Shown here in pieces: positions 22,271-34,800 of a stretch of 64,000 nucleotides of DNA. Position 1 is the first letter of the stretch; the number at the start of each line of letters is the position of its first letter. The stretch spans positions 6,388,501-6,452,500 of the forward strand of contig OY829539.1 in the NCBI GenBank assembly GCA_963691705.1. Direction: 5' to 3'. The notes beneath the pieces were generated by a model. That model was given only the letters and a program-made list of their open reading frames with translations, was not told where the DNA came from and did no database searches. Origin of the DNA: Viola odorata. Lineage: Eukaryota > Streptophyta > Magnoliopsida > Malpighiales > Violaceae. The position numbers and the translations under genes were made by a program.

Positions 22271-24384
22271 GTGTTTCATTGCGAGTAAACCAACCTTGTT
22301 TCCAAATTGGTGATGATTGAAGATTTGTGATGGACCTTAAATGCAAAATGTTTATATGCAATCTGATGTTTCCATCAGCTTCATTGCTTCATAAAATCTT
22401 CAAATACGAGAGCAGGGGATTACATAAACTTAAACTCAAAGCAAAGCAAAAGAGATAGAATGATAAAATAAATTTTTAGTTTCCCTCTCTTTTTCAAGCA
22501 AAGCAAAATATTTTTAAAAAAATATTAAAAGTTAATTTGGTCATTCTTTACCAAAAGTTATCTTGAAAACCCGAAAAACGACAATTAAATAGGCAATAAT
22601 ATTTCTTGAAAAACGACACTTATATAGAAACGGAAGGAATAGTATATATTTATTTATGGTTACTTTTTTGAACTCGACTAATCCACATTTTATAGTATTA
22701 GAGCCTAAAAATCGACCTAAATGGTGCTAAAGGAATTTTTAAAGTAACTGCTTACTTTAAAACTCGAACATAAAATTTTAGAATACCAATATAAATTCTA
22801 AACTATTAATATTAATATTATATACATCAATTAAGTTGTCAGGGTAGATGTTCTCAATAATTACAATAGCCTTACTTTCTTCTTTTTTGGAAAACAAGAG
22901 GATAGATGCTATCTCATCAATTTCAAGAGATGATAGATCTGCAGTCCTTTGTCGAAAAAGAAAGATCTACGAGCCAAGAAGTTGATGGTCACTGATAAGG
23001 TTGTCAGGTTACTATTTATATTCGAATCCGTAAATTTACGTGTAATCCATACTCACATTCGTATCTATACAAATAAAAGTAATTGTACCCACGAATATCC
23101 GTAAAATTTGTTTAATTTCAATCAAATTAATAGATAAAAAAAATCAATCTAATTTAATGACAATAACTCACAATAATCTTCATGAATTTATTGGATTTAT
23201 TTTATCAAAACTACGTCATTTTGGTATTAAACGACGTTGTTTTGGTGTTAAACACACCGTTTTGGTTTTTTTTATATAAATTATTGCTTTTATTTACCAA
23301 TTTATAAATAATAGCCTACTATTGATAACGATATTTTAGTATGATAAATATTTACATTTAACGATATAAAACATATAAAAATTTAAAGTGACTAAATATT
23401 AATAAATAATAAGTATTAATATATTGAAATGTAATGAATACGTTTAACAAATATGTAGTACACGTCAAGAAGTATCGAGTAAGTATAAATATTAAAGTAT
23501 CGAATATGATTTACGAGCCTAACATATACATATGAAGAATTTTCAAGTATAATCGTGCTTTATAGGATGACAAGATTAGATCACTTACATTTAGAGTTTA
23601 AAATTATCATTGAACAATACAATAGTTAATTAATTATACTCAGGTAATGCGTAATACATTAATACAATTTAAATTAATATCCTAAACCTCTAAACAATTG
23701 ACTCAAGTAAATAATGATATTGAAATATAGATACCCTAAATCTAAATCATAAATATCCATTAACCATTATGCAAATTTATTATTTTAATTATCGTCTAAT
23801 TACTAATTACATTTTTAATGACAATTGATATGATTCTTTCTAACAACAATATAATTTTTTTTTATTAAGTAAAATACTGAACAATAAATATATATCCACG
23901 ATATAACTTAATAACTACTATGTATCAAAGTAATGACTAATGGTAATATTACTAGTATATGTCGTATTATTAATAATTCATGGTCTTAGTTTATACTTAT
24001 AGTTAACTGATGACATGACCATTACAAGTTACAATAATATAATCTTTCTATTTCTTAGTTCTTGCTTTTTTTTCCTCATAATAATTCTTATATAACTTTT
24101 TTAATAAAATTTTCTATTTAGAATAACAAATAAAAGGAAGAAAAATGAGAACTTTTAATTAATTTTAAAAGAAAGAAAAATAAAAAATGATTAAATTTTT
24201 CTATTTCTTACCACGGAGAACATATTTTTTTCTCAAAATAATTCTTATATAATTTCCTTAATAAAATTTTCAATTTAAAATAAAAAATAAAAAAAGGGAG
24301 AAATTTTAGTTAAGTTTAAAACAAAAAAATGGCTTTTAGTTAAATTTAAAAGGATAAAAAATATTATATATATTGCGGGTATTT
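22271..24384. other. AT-rich non-coding spacer with block fragments
   Basis: 22500-22640 repeats the 5170-5410 element fragment and ends in an AACGGAAGGAATA terminus. 22670-22945 repeats host blocks. 22946-24384 is AT-rich with no coding region or clear repeat structure. Confidence 0.55.
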
Positions 24385-25767
24385 AGTGTTGGTATTGATA
24401 CGGGTAAGCACTATCTATACCCACGTCTATACCCACACTTTGCGGGTGCGGGTATATTCATACCCGCAAAATACCCAAAATATGCGGGTAATACTCACCC
24501 ATAATTATAAATATTGGACGGATATCCATACCCACGGATAGAATTGTCATCCCTAGTCACTGAAAGCCCAGGAACTAGATTTGGTTGTCAAATTTTTTAC
24601 TTAAGTAGTTAAAACAGACGTTTTGGGGAAAAAAACTGACAGTTTACCACCACATTTTATTAAGGTTAAAATTTTCGCTCTAAAATACATATTGTTGTCA
24701 CATTATATAGGCTTTTATCTTTTTTAATAAATGTGTTTACATTTTTTTCTAATTTGTAAATAAATATGTGATAGTTCATTTTATTAAAAAATTAAATGAG
24801 ATATTTTTAAGAATATTAAAAAAATAAAGTTTAAAAACAAATTATAGATAACAATTAAAATTAATTTTTTTCATTATCTTAGGTTTTACTATATCTATTA
24901 TATTTTTAGACTAATTTCGTTGTGCCTTTTAGTATATAATATTAATACATCAATTAAGTTGTCAGGGTAGATGTTATCAATAATTACAAGAGCCTTATTT
25001 TTATTCTTTTGGGATAACAAGAGGATAGATGCTATCTCATCAATTTCAAGAGATGATAGATGCTAGTATCTCATAAAAGATAATATATTCTTTTGGGAGC
25101 ACCAAAAAGATCGCACAGAGATTTAATTAAATGCGACGGGTTTGGATTAAAATGAATCAGTTTTTTTTTTTTTAAAAACTGAATCATTTAAAACAACTTT
25201 TACAACTGCAGTATGTAATATAATATACTATCTTCGTTTTTATATAATTGTCTTTTTTTAAATTTTTATAATGATTAAAAAAATAATTAAATTATAATTT
25301 TTTATAATTTTTTACTAAAATACTCTGATTAATTATGAACTCACCTTTTTTATTACTCATCTAATCAAATTGTAGTATTTTTTGTTCAAGAAATATTAAA
25401 GCTCAGAGTTCCAATGGTGAGGATAAAAAATTCAAATTTTATTTAGTTTTAGAACCAAAATTACGCCAAAAATTAGTAGTTCCTCAAAACCCAAGATTAA
25501 TTGCAGAAAAACCAATCTCTATGATCTTTCGAAGGGCACTGCAGTGATGTTGGAGTCAGCAAACACAGTCATACACAGGTTGTAAGACTAATACGGTTTT
25601 TTTTACTTAGCACAATTCTAGCAAGTTCTTCCCATATGAACAATGATGGTTATAACTACAAAGAAGTAAAGTTGCATATCTCCTTGCCAGATGATGTAGT
25701 TAAAACAGACGTTTTGGAAAAAAAATTGACAGTTTACCACCACATTTTATTAAGGTTAAAATTTTCG
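24385..25767. repeat. Duplicated host blocks, copy 2 (carries empty sites)
   Basis: 24385-24940 matches the left flank of element B, and 24941-25180 matches its right flank, joined without the element: gtatataatattaatac is the unfilled target. 25198-25700 matches 21483-22270 without the MITE. 25690-25767 begins another copy and is cut by the LINE at 25768-25783. Confidence 0.8.
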
Positions 25768-25783
25768 CTCTGAAATACATATT
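25768..25783. repeat. LINE target-site duplication, 3' side
   Basis: CTCTGAAATACATATT, identical to 31709-31724. Confidence 0.9.
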
Positions 25784-25988
25784 TTTTTTTAATCAGCAGA
25801 AAGTTATATTGAAATGAATTGTCATGAAGAACATGACTGAAGATTACAAGACACTGCTTCAATAGCAGTGCGACAAACGTTCTCAACAACAAACGAAGCC
25901 CCAAAGAAAAGGGCAAAGGACTGACTCCCTAGCCCACTATTAGACCTGACTCCTCCTCAACCTACATCTGAGAAAACCGAGCTTCGAT

Positions 25989-28900
25989 TCACCGATTGAG
26001 TAACCATGCCGGGGATTGAAGGGCATCGGACAAACTGTAGGCGAACCCGTTGTCCTTACTTTTCAACCACCAATGCCACAAAGAATAAATCCTATTAAGA
26101 CACCTCGAGTCACTGTACTCCTTTTGTCTGAACACGACTTCGTTGCGTGTCTTCCATATTGTCCAAATAACCGCATAGAATAGGATTTTCCAAGCACTAC
26201 CGGTCTGCTTGTTTGTACAAGGTAAATAACTTTCCCACGTTCGCCACAGGTCCGAAAGATTTTGAGGCTGGCACCAAACCACCTGAAGCCAACGCATGAT
26301 AAACTCCCAAATACCCGAAGCTACCTCACAACGCAAGAAAAGGTGAGTAACATTCTCCGGTTCACGGTTGCACATTGGGCAGACATTCAAGTAATCAGGA
26401 ATCATGTTTCGCTTCATTAGGAAAGTCCTAGTGACAATTCTTTCTCGCAGTGCTAACCAAAGGAAAAATTCCACTCGGTATGGAGCTAGACCAGTCCAAC
26501 AAGACCGAAGCAGAGGAGCTGGCTCAAACCTAGATTCCTCCCATTTCTTATACCCTGAATTCACCGTGTATGTCCCCGATTGATCTAATTCCCAACGAAG
26601 AACCTGATGTTGATATCTCCTACAGGGAAGAGGTAACTGAGCTCTCAAACATACCCACTCGTCTCTCTCCCACTCAAACAAACCGCGCCTCCACACAGTT
26701 TCCCATTCCCAAACAGAATCGATCCATGTACCAAATTCATTGACCGTCCCATACTGATTGGTCGATATATGGTATAGCCGAGGATGCTCCAAGGCCAATG
26801 GCTTCTTACCTGCCCAAGTATCCCACCAAAAGACTGTGTTTCTCCCGTCCCCAATTTTTATCGAAGTGTTGTTGGTCCACAGGTCGAAAAAGGCACTTCC
26901 TCGACCACAAACTCCCAAAAGATCACGCCATATTGGGGACATCCTCCCCTCCCTCTCCTTCCACAAGTCTCCAATGGAAAGGAGGTTGTATTGCCTACGA
27001 ACGATATCCGCCCACAACTTCCTGCTACCCCTCAGCATCTCCCACACCCATTTGAAAAGCAGCGAAATATTCCGGTCTTGTATCCTCCCAATTCCCAATC
27101 CCCCTAGCGATGTTGACCGAGTCACTTCATTCCAGTTCACCTTAGCCAACCCCTTGTTAATATCGCAGCCACTCCAAAGAAAGCGCCGCATAACTCCTTC
27201 GCACTGAATAGCGACGGACTTAGGCATCCTGTAAATAGACATGTTATAAATAGGTAGACTCGCTAGCGTTGACTTGATCAACGTCACACGGCCCCCCATC
27301 GATAGTAGATGCCCCTTCCATGTTGAAAGTTTTTTCCTCATTTTCTGGATAAGGAACTCCCACCCTGATTTTCGTCTCGGATTAAAGCCCACCAGAGATC
27401 CCAAGTACTTACAAGGGAGTACCTCATACTTACAACCAGCTCGAGTAGCTAAGATACCTCCGATTTGCTCACTCAGATTCACTCCTACCAAGGTGCTTTT
27501 GTGGAAGTTAACTCGAAGTCCTGAATAAGCGTCGTACCATCTCAAAATACCCTTCACTCCCCGGATCTCCTCCTCATTGTTATTCACAAAAACCAAAGTA
27601 TCGTCCGCAAACTGAAGATGGCTCAGATTCCACCCTGCTGATGGGTTACCTATACCTCTCTGGATCCCAACCTCTTCTGCTCTAACAAATAGACGATGCA
27701 AACCCTCCGCTGCAATATTGAATAAGAACGGCGACATAGAGCATCCCTGCCGAAGGCCTCTACCCACACAGAATTGGCCAGAAGGTGACCCATTAATTAG
27801 TATGGAAACCTTATTCGTGCTAATGCATTGTTTAATCCAATTCCTCCACCTCCCTCTGAATCCCATATGCCTCATCACGTCATCTAAGTATTCCCATTCG
27901 ACGGAGTCATATGCCTTCTCGAAATCCAGCTTAAAAAGCAGCCCTTGTTGTTTCGTCTCTTGCAAGTAATGGACCACCTCATTTGCTGTCATGACACAGT
28001 CTAGAGTTTGTCTTCCTTTAATGAATCCATGCTGCACTTCACTAATGACTTTTGTAATTACCTCGCTCAACCGCCTCGCCATGACCTTGGACACAATCTT
28101 ATAATAACTACTGACTAAGCTTATGGGCCGATATTCACTGAACCTCTTCGCATCGTTAATCTTCGGAATGAGAGTCAAGAACGAAGAATTTGCTCCTGAT
28201 GGGAATTTCCCTGACCTAAAGAATTCCTGAATCAATCTGCAGTAGTCCTCTCCGATAATGTGCCATGCCTTTTGCAAAAATCGCATAGAAAATCCATCCG
28301 GCCCTGGTGTTTTTTGACCATCACAATCTTTAACCGCTTCCCAAATTTCTGCACGAGTCACCTCCATCTCCAACCCTGACGCTTCATCCTCAGTCAGTTT
28401 CAGAAATCCCAAATCCTGCATCCGAGGCCTGTTCCAACGGACGGATCTGAAAAAGGTCTCGTAGTACTGAACAGCTGCCCGCTTAATGCCCCCCGGGTCG
28501 GTGAGTCTTTCATTAGGCGTCATTATCTCTCTAATGTTGTTCCTTTTCACTGCAATCTTTGCCATCCTATGAAAATACCCAGTGTTTCGATCCCCCTTAA
28601 TATTCCACTTTAATCTATTCTTTTGTTGCCAATATCTATCAACCCGATCCTGTTGAGCCCAAACCTGAAGCCTAATGTCGTTGTGTTCTCTCTGTTCCTC
28701 CTGGGTAAACGGCCGCTCGTCCCCGAGTCGATCAAATGCCTCAAGACGATCCTGTAGTTCTCTTAGATTGGACTCAACATTTCCAAATACGTCCTTATTC
28801 CAAATCTGAATTTTCTTCTTCAAGTATCGCATCTTATGAATAACCCGATAATTACCTGGGAACTCAATTCCTGCTTCTGACCACCAACCCGTCACCATAT

Positions 28901-29659
28901 CTTTGAACCCTATGTCTTCCCACCACACAGCTAAATCTCTGAATGGTTTGGGGCCCCAATCAACCCTATCATGTCTTAGGAATAAAGGCGTGTGGTCTGA
29001 TCCACTCTTTTCAAGAGCTGATAGCTCGCAATCACTAATGCAATTCATCCACCCTTCTTGAACAAATACCCTATCTATTTTACTCCTGCTAATGACATTA
29101 GACCAGGTAAAACGCCTCCCTACTAGCCTAATGTCTTGCAATCCACACCTGTCCACCCAATCCTGAAACTGGACCATACCCCGAGAGTAGCCCCCCCATG
29201 CAAGCGATCTGAAGGGACTAGAGTTTCATTGAAATCACCCGCTACTAATACCGGGATCGTAGCACTCTCTATCTTTCTACCCAAGCTCTCCCATAGATGA
29301 CCTCGTAACACAACATCGTTGGGAGCATAAACATTCAAAACTGCACACCTCCTATTATTTTCTGTAAGTGTACCCTCGATCCAGATAAATCTGTTACCAA
29401 CCTCTGAATGATCCATCTGGAAAACTTTGGAATCCCACATCGAAACTAGGCCCCCCGATCTCCCAATCGAAGGAGTGTACACCCATCGAGTCTCATTATT
29501 CCCTCCTAATTCGTGTATAAGAAAATCATCAATTTCTTCTCTCTTGCTTTCTTGTAACAAGCAAAACGACGCCTGCTCTCCTTGAAATATTTTCTTTATA
29601 AACCGTCTCTTCCTAATTGATAAAATCCCCCTACAATTCCACAAAAATAATTGAACCAT
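25989..29659 (-). pseudogene. LINE ORF2: endonuclease/reverse transcriptase (one frameshift)
   Basis: It starts at ATG 29659 (MVQLFLWNCRG). The N-terminal ~170 residues are an exonuclease-endonuclease-phosphatase domain that nicks target DNA: WNCRG, LQESK with the metal-binding Glu, VAGDFNE, then SDHTPL. The frame breaks at a C7 run (29191-29197 on the plus strand) where one base seems lost, and continues as 1050+ uninterrupted codons. The reverse transcriptase carries YRPISL, KLDFEKAYD, GLRQGCSMSPFLF and the catalytic FADD. A C-terminal zf-RVT region holds CPMC and HLFLRC. Stop near 25989. Length (~1,220 residues) fits plant L1 ORF2 without an RNase H domain. Confidence 0.92.
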
Positions 29660-31265
29660 TATGTCACTACTGCACTCGCCTCCGGAACCACCTTGCTTCG
29701 CATATTGTCCCTTTCCACATCAAATCTCTCTCGATCAAAGGCCTTGATTGCTTCTTCACTAGCATGGTCAGTTATCGACAATAGACGTCCTATTTCCCAA
29801 GTGTCTGTCTCCACCACATTGGCATCAGCCAGCTTGTTCATGTTCACAATTTCATTATCCTCCGCCCGAAACACTGACACTTTCGAATTCACAGATGAGC
29901 TGACCGTGTGTAAACTGCCCGTTTCAGCCTCAATCCTCTTAATCTTATCTCCCTTTCGCCTCGACGTTACTAAGGGATACTCCCCTAGCCCCTGATGAAG
30001 AGAAGATTGCTTCTCTTTTTCCGCCGATCCTGCCTCCTTGACCAAAGAAGGAATATGATGATCATTGCCACCCATCTCCTCTGCTTCCTCATAATCTCCT
30101 ACCTCCGACTCATCATCAGAAGCTTCTGCATCTGACTTGACACCTATCCTCCAATCAAGATTTGAAATCTCCCCCTGTGAAGGTTCCTCATGGCAACTCA
30201 CCGTATAGCTAAAGTCCCCAACCTTTACCAGAATATCCTTCTTGACATACATCTGATCGGTTGTAACTAAAATCCTTGCCACGTCAAACCTTCTACGGGC
30301 TAGTGTTTTATCATCTACTGCAACAAGATTCCCTAGCTTCGACCCTATCTTCTCGAAGGTCTCAAATCCCCAGCTCTGGACCGGAACACCCGAGCATTGA
30401 ACCCAACACAGCCTACCAGCCTTTGAAAGAACCTCTGTCCAGGGTACCACCTTGGAAAACAGGCGATGGAAGCCCTCATTTGAAAAAAGTGCTTGCTCTT
30501 TGTCTTCCTGTCTGTCGAATTCAATCCAAACTAGACCCCTACCAAGGATTCTTGTTACACAAGTCCACCCTAAATCAAGCACCAATTCTTGTATTTCTGG
30601 GATGTTCTCAATTTTCCTAAGAATGCCCACTACACTCCGAGAAGCCAATCCTTGTTTTCATCCGGAATCTCCAAGTCTAAGACCTCAGAATCCTCCACTT
30701 CATTCACTTTTTCCTCCTCAGATTGACCTATCCGACCGTCTAGCTGTGAACCCAAATCCAAATCCTCCTTGGCTACCGATCCCTGCTGGTGATCCCTTCC
30801 CGTATTGGAAACTGCTTCCTTATAAGACTGATTGGCTGCAACTTTTTCATCTGTGTGATCTCTCAATGTTCCTTCCTGGCTCCGAACCCAATATTTCCGC
30901 CTCGGATTTGAGTTCGAATTTTCTACGCGATCTTTGTTCAAGATCCCCGACCCCCTTCTCCCAATTCGACCTAGGTTGGCCCTTATGCCCGAAGCTCCTA
31001 TGTGTTGACGATCAAGAGCTAGTTCCATATCAATCCTATTCTCTACCCAATCAAATCGAACGAAACCAAATCGTTTCCCCGATTTATTCCTTCTGTTAGG
31101 AATAAACACATCCACAAGTCTGCCGAAACGAGGCAGATACCATCTCTGAGTGATTAGGAGTCGGAGCGCTCGATGATCAACATGAAAGGGTAGATTTTCC
31201 ACGTAATAAGTGATTACATTTGCCAAATTCCGGTTAAAACCGTACACTTTCTTAGTACCCGCCAT
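29660..31265 (-). pseudogene. LINE ORF1: RRM-containing nucleic-acid-binding protein (one frameshift)
   Basis: It starts at ATG 31265 (MAGTKKVYGF). An RNA-recognition motif occupies residues ~15-105, with RNP2-like YYVENLP and RNP1 KRFGFVRF. A basic linker and an acidic E-rich stretch follow. A stop at 30630 comes from a one-base loss. In the next frame the protein resumes with SVVGILRKIENI and a DUF4283-like segment (GRGLVWIEFDRQEDKEQAL, PVQSWGFETF), then an acidic tail ending at 29659, adjacent to the ORF2 start. This is the RNA-binding coat of the L1 particle by family knowledge. Confidence 0.85.
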
Positions 31266-31708
31266 CGAATAAATCCGTATAAAAGTAAATTTCACCTCAA
31301 AAACCTACTGACTTCCACCGATTATACCTCAACTACCACCTCGGCCTCAGTAAGCGATAAAACTTGCTGATTTCAACCCAAAACAGCCTTCAGGCTCAGC
31401 CCTTTCTCCGAATACCATGACAATCTAAGCTTGAAATCATACTAAAATTCACAGTCTACTATATTACCACAAATTTAAGGGCCCACGAAGTCCCTTCAAT
31501 CCAGACCAAGCATAGCAGAAGAGAAAAAATTAAAAGGATGTAGGAAACAAGCCTGAATAGTAGAAAAGTGCCCGGATTTCGACGGGTTCGAGTGAAAAAG
31601 AGGTGAGGATCGCCGGCGATGACGAAATTGAAAACGGACCCCAGCAACGTGACCGGACCGACGAGACGAGAAGAACGCCGGAGATTTCAGGGTCAACGGA
31701 GGCCGGCC
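31266..31708 (-). promoter_or_regulatory. LINE 5' UTR / internal promoter region
   Basis: GC-richer than its surroundings and beginning GGCCGGCC at the extreme 5' end (31708). The presence of a full 5' end is consistent with complete reverse transcription. Promoter function is inferred from L1 biology. Confidence 0.5.
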
Positions 31709-32690
31709 CTCTGAAATACATATTGTTGTCACATTATATAGGCTTTTATCTTTTTTAATAAAATGTGTTTACATTTTTTTCTAATTTGTTAATAAATATG
31801 TGATAGTTAATTTTATTAAAAAAATAAATGAGAAATATTTTTAAGAATATTAAAAAATAAAGTTTAAAAACAAATTACAGATAACAATTAAAATTATTTT
31901 TTTTCATTATCTTAGGTTTTACTATATCTATTATATTTTTAGACTAAATTTATAAAATTTTGCTATTGTTTATTTTTTTATTTTATTTTTTAAACTATTA
32001 TAAAAATTAAAGTTGTAACTTTAAAAAAATTATAGAGCCGCATTGATCAGCCGGGGCTGCGGCCCCTCCCAAACTTTTCAAATTTTTATTTTTAATATAT
32101 ACATTGTTGGTTCGGCTCGAGCTGATGATACGAGCAATTTTACTTAGTCAATGAATAAAAATTCGAACCGAAATTGTTAAAATGTGGAATAAAATAAAAA
32201 ATAATAATTAGTACACAGTAAGCGATGAAAAGTCCGCTCTATAGTTCAATAAAAATTCGTTCGTAAACAATAAAAGTTCGAACGTAAGAGATAAAAGTTT
32301 AAAAAAATTTAAACCCAACTCAAAGCCCAACCCAAGCTTTAAACCCAATCCACACCCAACCCAAGCTTTAAACCCAATCCACACCCAAATCCTTTCAATT
32401 AAATCCCAAATCCTCATTTCCCAAATCATCACTACCAAGCCAATTCAATCTCTGCCGAAATCCAATCCCTCCATTTAATTCAATTTTTACACTAAATCAT
32501 CACATATCGATCACCCTCTCAATCTTTCATTCAATTCTAATCCTAAAGTAGAGAACAATTGTAAAAAGTATGTATATTGTATGAATTCTAATATATTAAT
32601 TTTTTTCTATATTGTTTTTTAAAGTTTATCTAAATATTTATTATTTAGTGACGGATACAAATACTCTTAAGCATTTTTCCAATTTTTCGT
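31709..32690. other. Host block remainder and a degraded LTR-related fragment
   Basis: 31709-31960 resumes the host block cut by the LINE. 32100-32520 has a GCTCTATAGTTCRATAAAAA-type segment also found in the truncated LTR at 42600-42948, followed by a C-rich AACCCAA stretch reminiscent of LTR-A. A 30-bp direct duplication (CAACCCAAGCTTTAAACCCA) occurs at 32330-32390. No genes. Confidence 0.45.
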
Positions 32691-32815
32691 TCAGTTCATT
32701 TGCCTTCCCTTTAAAATACTCTAAAAAAAATTTTTCCCGCACCCCCTGAATACAAATCCTAGATCCATCACTGATCTCGTCCCCCAAACATCAGGAGCAG
32801 GATCCGCCACTAGCA
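32691..32815. mobile_element. hAT-like terminal remnants
   Basis: Two reverse-oriented ends lie close together: GGATCCATCACTG-like (CTAGATCCATCACTG, ending ~32774) and CAGGATCCGCCACTAG (ending ~32815). Read in reverse these give CAGTGATGGATCTAGG and CTAGTGGCGGATCCTG, a common hAT-type terminus in plants. The opposite ends are not identified. Confidence 0.35.
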
Positions 32816-32938
32816 TTGATGTTTTCAAACTTTAGAGATTAAGTGAAATATTTTTAAAAACACAATTTACCCTATAAAATATACTAATGGTTTTTATTTA
32901 TATATAGTTTACCTTTATTTATTAGTTAAGAATTTCTC

Positions 32939-32946
32939 CTATTTAA
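32939..32946 (+). promoter_or_regulatory. TATA-like box of the BAHD gene
   Basis: TATTTAAG about 107 bp before the ATG at 33053, in an AT-rich promoter that starts right after the hAT-like remnants. Start-site position is inferred. Confidence 0.4.
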
Positions 32947-33052
32947 GTGCTGAGCACACCATAGAATTGGATGCCAATAGAAAGGAACAAGCAAAAACTA
33001 TTTAGCATATTCAATTATCAATATATTCATTGCTCCATCTAACTCGGTGGTG

Positions 33053-33248
33053 ATGAGAGTATCCGAGGTGACCCAAGTAACCCCACTATTCGACTCATCT
33101 GAGTCATCATCAACGGCCACCGAATTCTCACTTCCCCTCACATTCCTGGACGCCATTCGGCTAAAAAGGGATCCACCAGAGAGCATCTTCTACTACAAGC
33201 TCGCTGAGTCGACCTCGAGTTTTTTCAATTCGGTCATCCTTCCAAAAC
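33053..33248 (+). pseudogene. BAHD acyltransferase, N-terminal part (split gene)
   Basis: ATG 33053 (MRVSEVTQVTPL). The 62 codons before the break contain the typical BAHD start: a V-x-P-x-L segment, SLPLTFLDAIRL, a FYYKL segment and SFFNSVI. This matches the conserved LPLTFFD and FFY-x-x beginning of malonyl-CoA-type anthocyanin or phenolic-glucoside acyltransferases. The frame is interrupted in the LPK codons by a MULE-like insertion, and CTTCCRAAAC is duplicated. Codons resume in the same frame at 35024. Without excision or splicing of the insert no functional enzyme is expected. Confidence 0.85.
33239..33248. repeat. Target-site duplication of MULE-like element, left
   Basis: CTTCCAAAAC here and CTTCCGAAAC at 35024-35033: 10 bp, one mismatch. 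Confidence 0.8.
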
Positions 33249-34244
33249 GGCCGAAATGGATTTTGGGTCACTGCAGTCTAATTGATTGACTTTTTTCACC
33301 CCTCTGATGAATTTTTGAGTTATCTCCTCCCTCAACTTAAGCCCAATAATTTATTTCATCCCTCCTCCTGACGCCATCCACATTTTCCGTCTGTTTGCTG
33401 ACGCGGCGGGCCACGTCAATTGCCACGTCAACGATTGTCACGTCAGCAAACAGAACCGGGTCGAGCTCGAAACGGGTCGAAATCAGGTTGCTCCATTTTT
33501 TAAGTGAAACGACGCCGTTTCACCATTTGCATGAAATGACGCCGTTTCATTCCTTTCTTTTCTGCTACTTTTCTTTCTTTCTTCTATGATTCTATTCTAT
33601 CTACGACATCATCTTTTCTTTTTTCTTTTCTTTTATTTTACGACAACATCATTCTTTTTCTAGTGGTTTGGACTAGATCTAGTCTCCAGGGAAGCAAGAC
33701 GTCTGGTTTGGAGGGGTGCGTTGGAGCTGATGGGTTGGCGACTGGTGTGGTGGTGTTTCTCTGTTCGGATCTGTTCCGCTTGGTGTATGTTGGCTCTGAC
33801 AGAAGACGGTGGATCTAGACCGGGGGTTGCGTACAATTCTTGCTGGTGTTGTCGCTTGCGGTGCTGATTTTCCGGTTAAGCAGGTGACCGCTTGATGAAG
33901 CTCTTTTTCTTTATATTCTTCCGATTTCACTTCTTAATTCATACACAATTTTGTAAATTAATTCTGTTCAAAACATAATAATTGTAAATTAATTGCACAA
34001 GTTGTTTCATGTTTTAATTTAGTGATGAGTGATTGGCGAGATTGATTGAGATGCAGTGAGATGCGGCGAGGCGGAGGTGCAGGGATGGTTGTTTTGATTT
34101 TTTATGGATTGGGTAATTGGTTTTTTTATAGATTGAGATTGAAATTGGATCTACGGATTGGGTAATTAATTTGCAGTGGGATTGAAATTGATTTTGTAGA
34201 GAGGAATTGAAATTGAATTCGGGAGAGGGAGATGGTGATCCGGA

Positions 34245-34305
34245 TCCGGATCCGTTCATCACGACCCGGATTCGTTCATCACGACCCGGATCCGTTCATT
34301 ACGAT
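34245..34305. repeat. 22-bp tandem repeat inside the MULE, ~3 copies
   Basis: CCGGATCCGTTCATCACGAC repeated with small changes. Confidence 0.75.
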
Positions 34306-34559
34306 AGGAATTGCTTGCCTTGATGCCGGAATTAAAAAAATAATCAATCACCAGATTAAAACCCAATTCTAAATGTAAAAACTTGATTTCTGGGTCGTGC
34401 ACTATTTTTCAATTTTTAGGTTTGTGATGAGTGCTTTGTCTTGACATTTGGAATTGGGTATCGTATAAACTTATTCGCTCGGTTTATGGGTCGTGCTGTG
34501 TGTTTCTCAATTTTTTTGCATTTTGATTTGATTTAATATTTAGAATTGGGTTTTAATTT

Positions 34560-34800
34560 GGTGATTGAAGAAGAGAGTACGATGAAGCGAAAGAAAGAAA
34601 GAAAGGCCAAAGAAAAAAGAAAGAAAGAAAATGAAAAAGAAAAAAAGAAGGTGTCGTTTCAAAAAAAAGAAAATGAAAGAAGAAAGAAAAGAAAAGAAAA
34701 GAAAAGAAAAGAAAGAGATGAGAGGAAGAAATAAATGAGAGTAGAGTGAAAGGGGAGAAAAAGAAAAGGAAGAAAAAGAAAGAAAAGAAAAAACGACGTC
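34560..34800. repeat. Purine (GAAA)n tract inside the MULE
   Basis: About 240 bp of almost pure purine on the plus strand. Open frames here are low-complexity artefacts. Confidence 0.85.

Larger units (their letters stand above)
25784..31708 (-). mobile_element. Near-complete plant L1-type LINE, 5.9 kb
   Basis: Order on the minus strand: ~440-bp 5' UTR, ORF1 (RRM protein), ORF2 (endonuclease plus reverse transcriptase plus zinc-binding domain), ~200-bp 3' UTR and a short A-tail (T run at 25784-25790). Flanked by a perfect 16-bp duplication. The insertion splits a host block whose uninterrupted form is visible at 24660-24710. Only two single-base frame breaks were found, so it is young or was active recently. 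Confidence 0.93.

Noticed and set aside
26645..27969. Open frames on the plus strand and overlapping minus frames within the LINE
   Set aside because: They are antisense or out-of-frame shadows of the intact ORF2.
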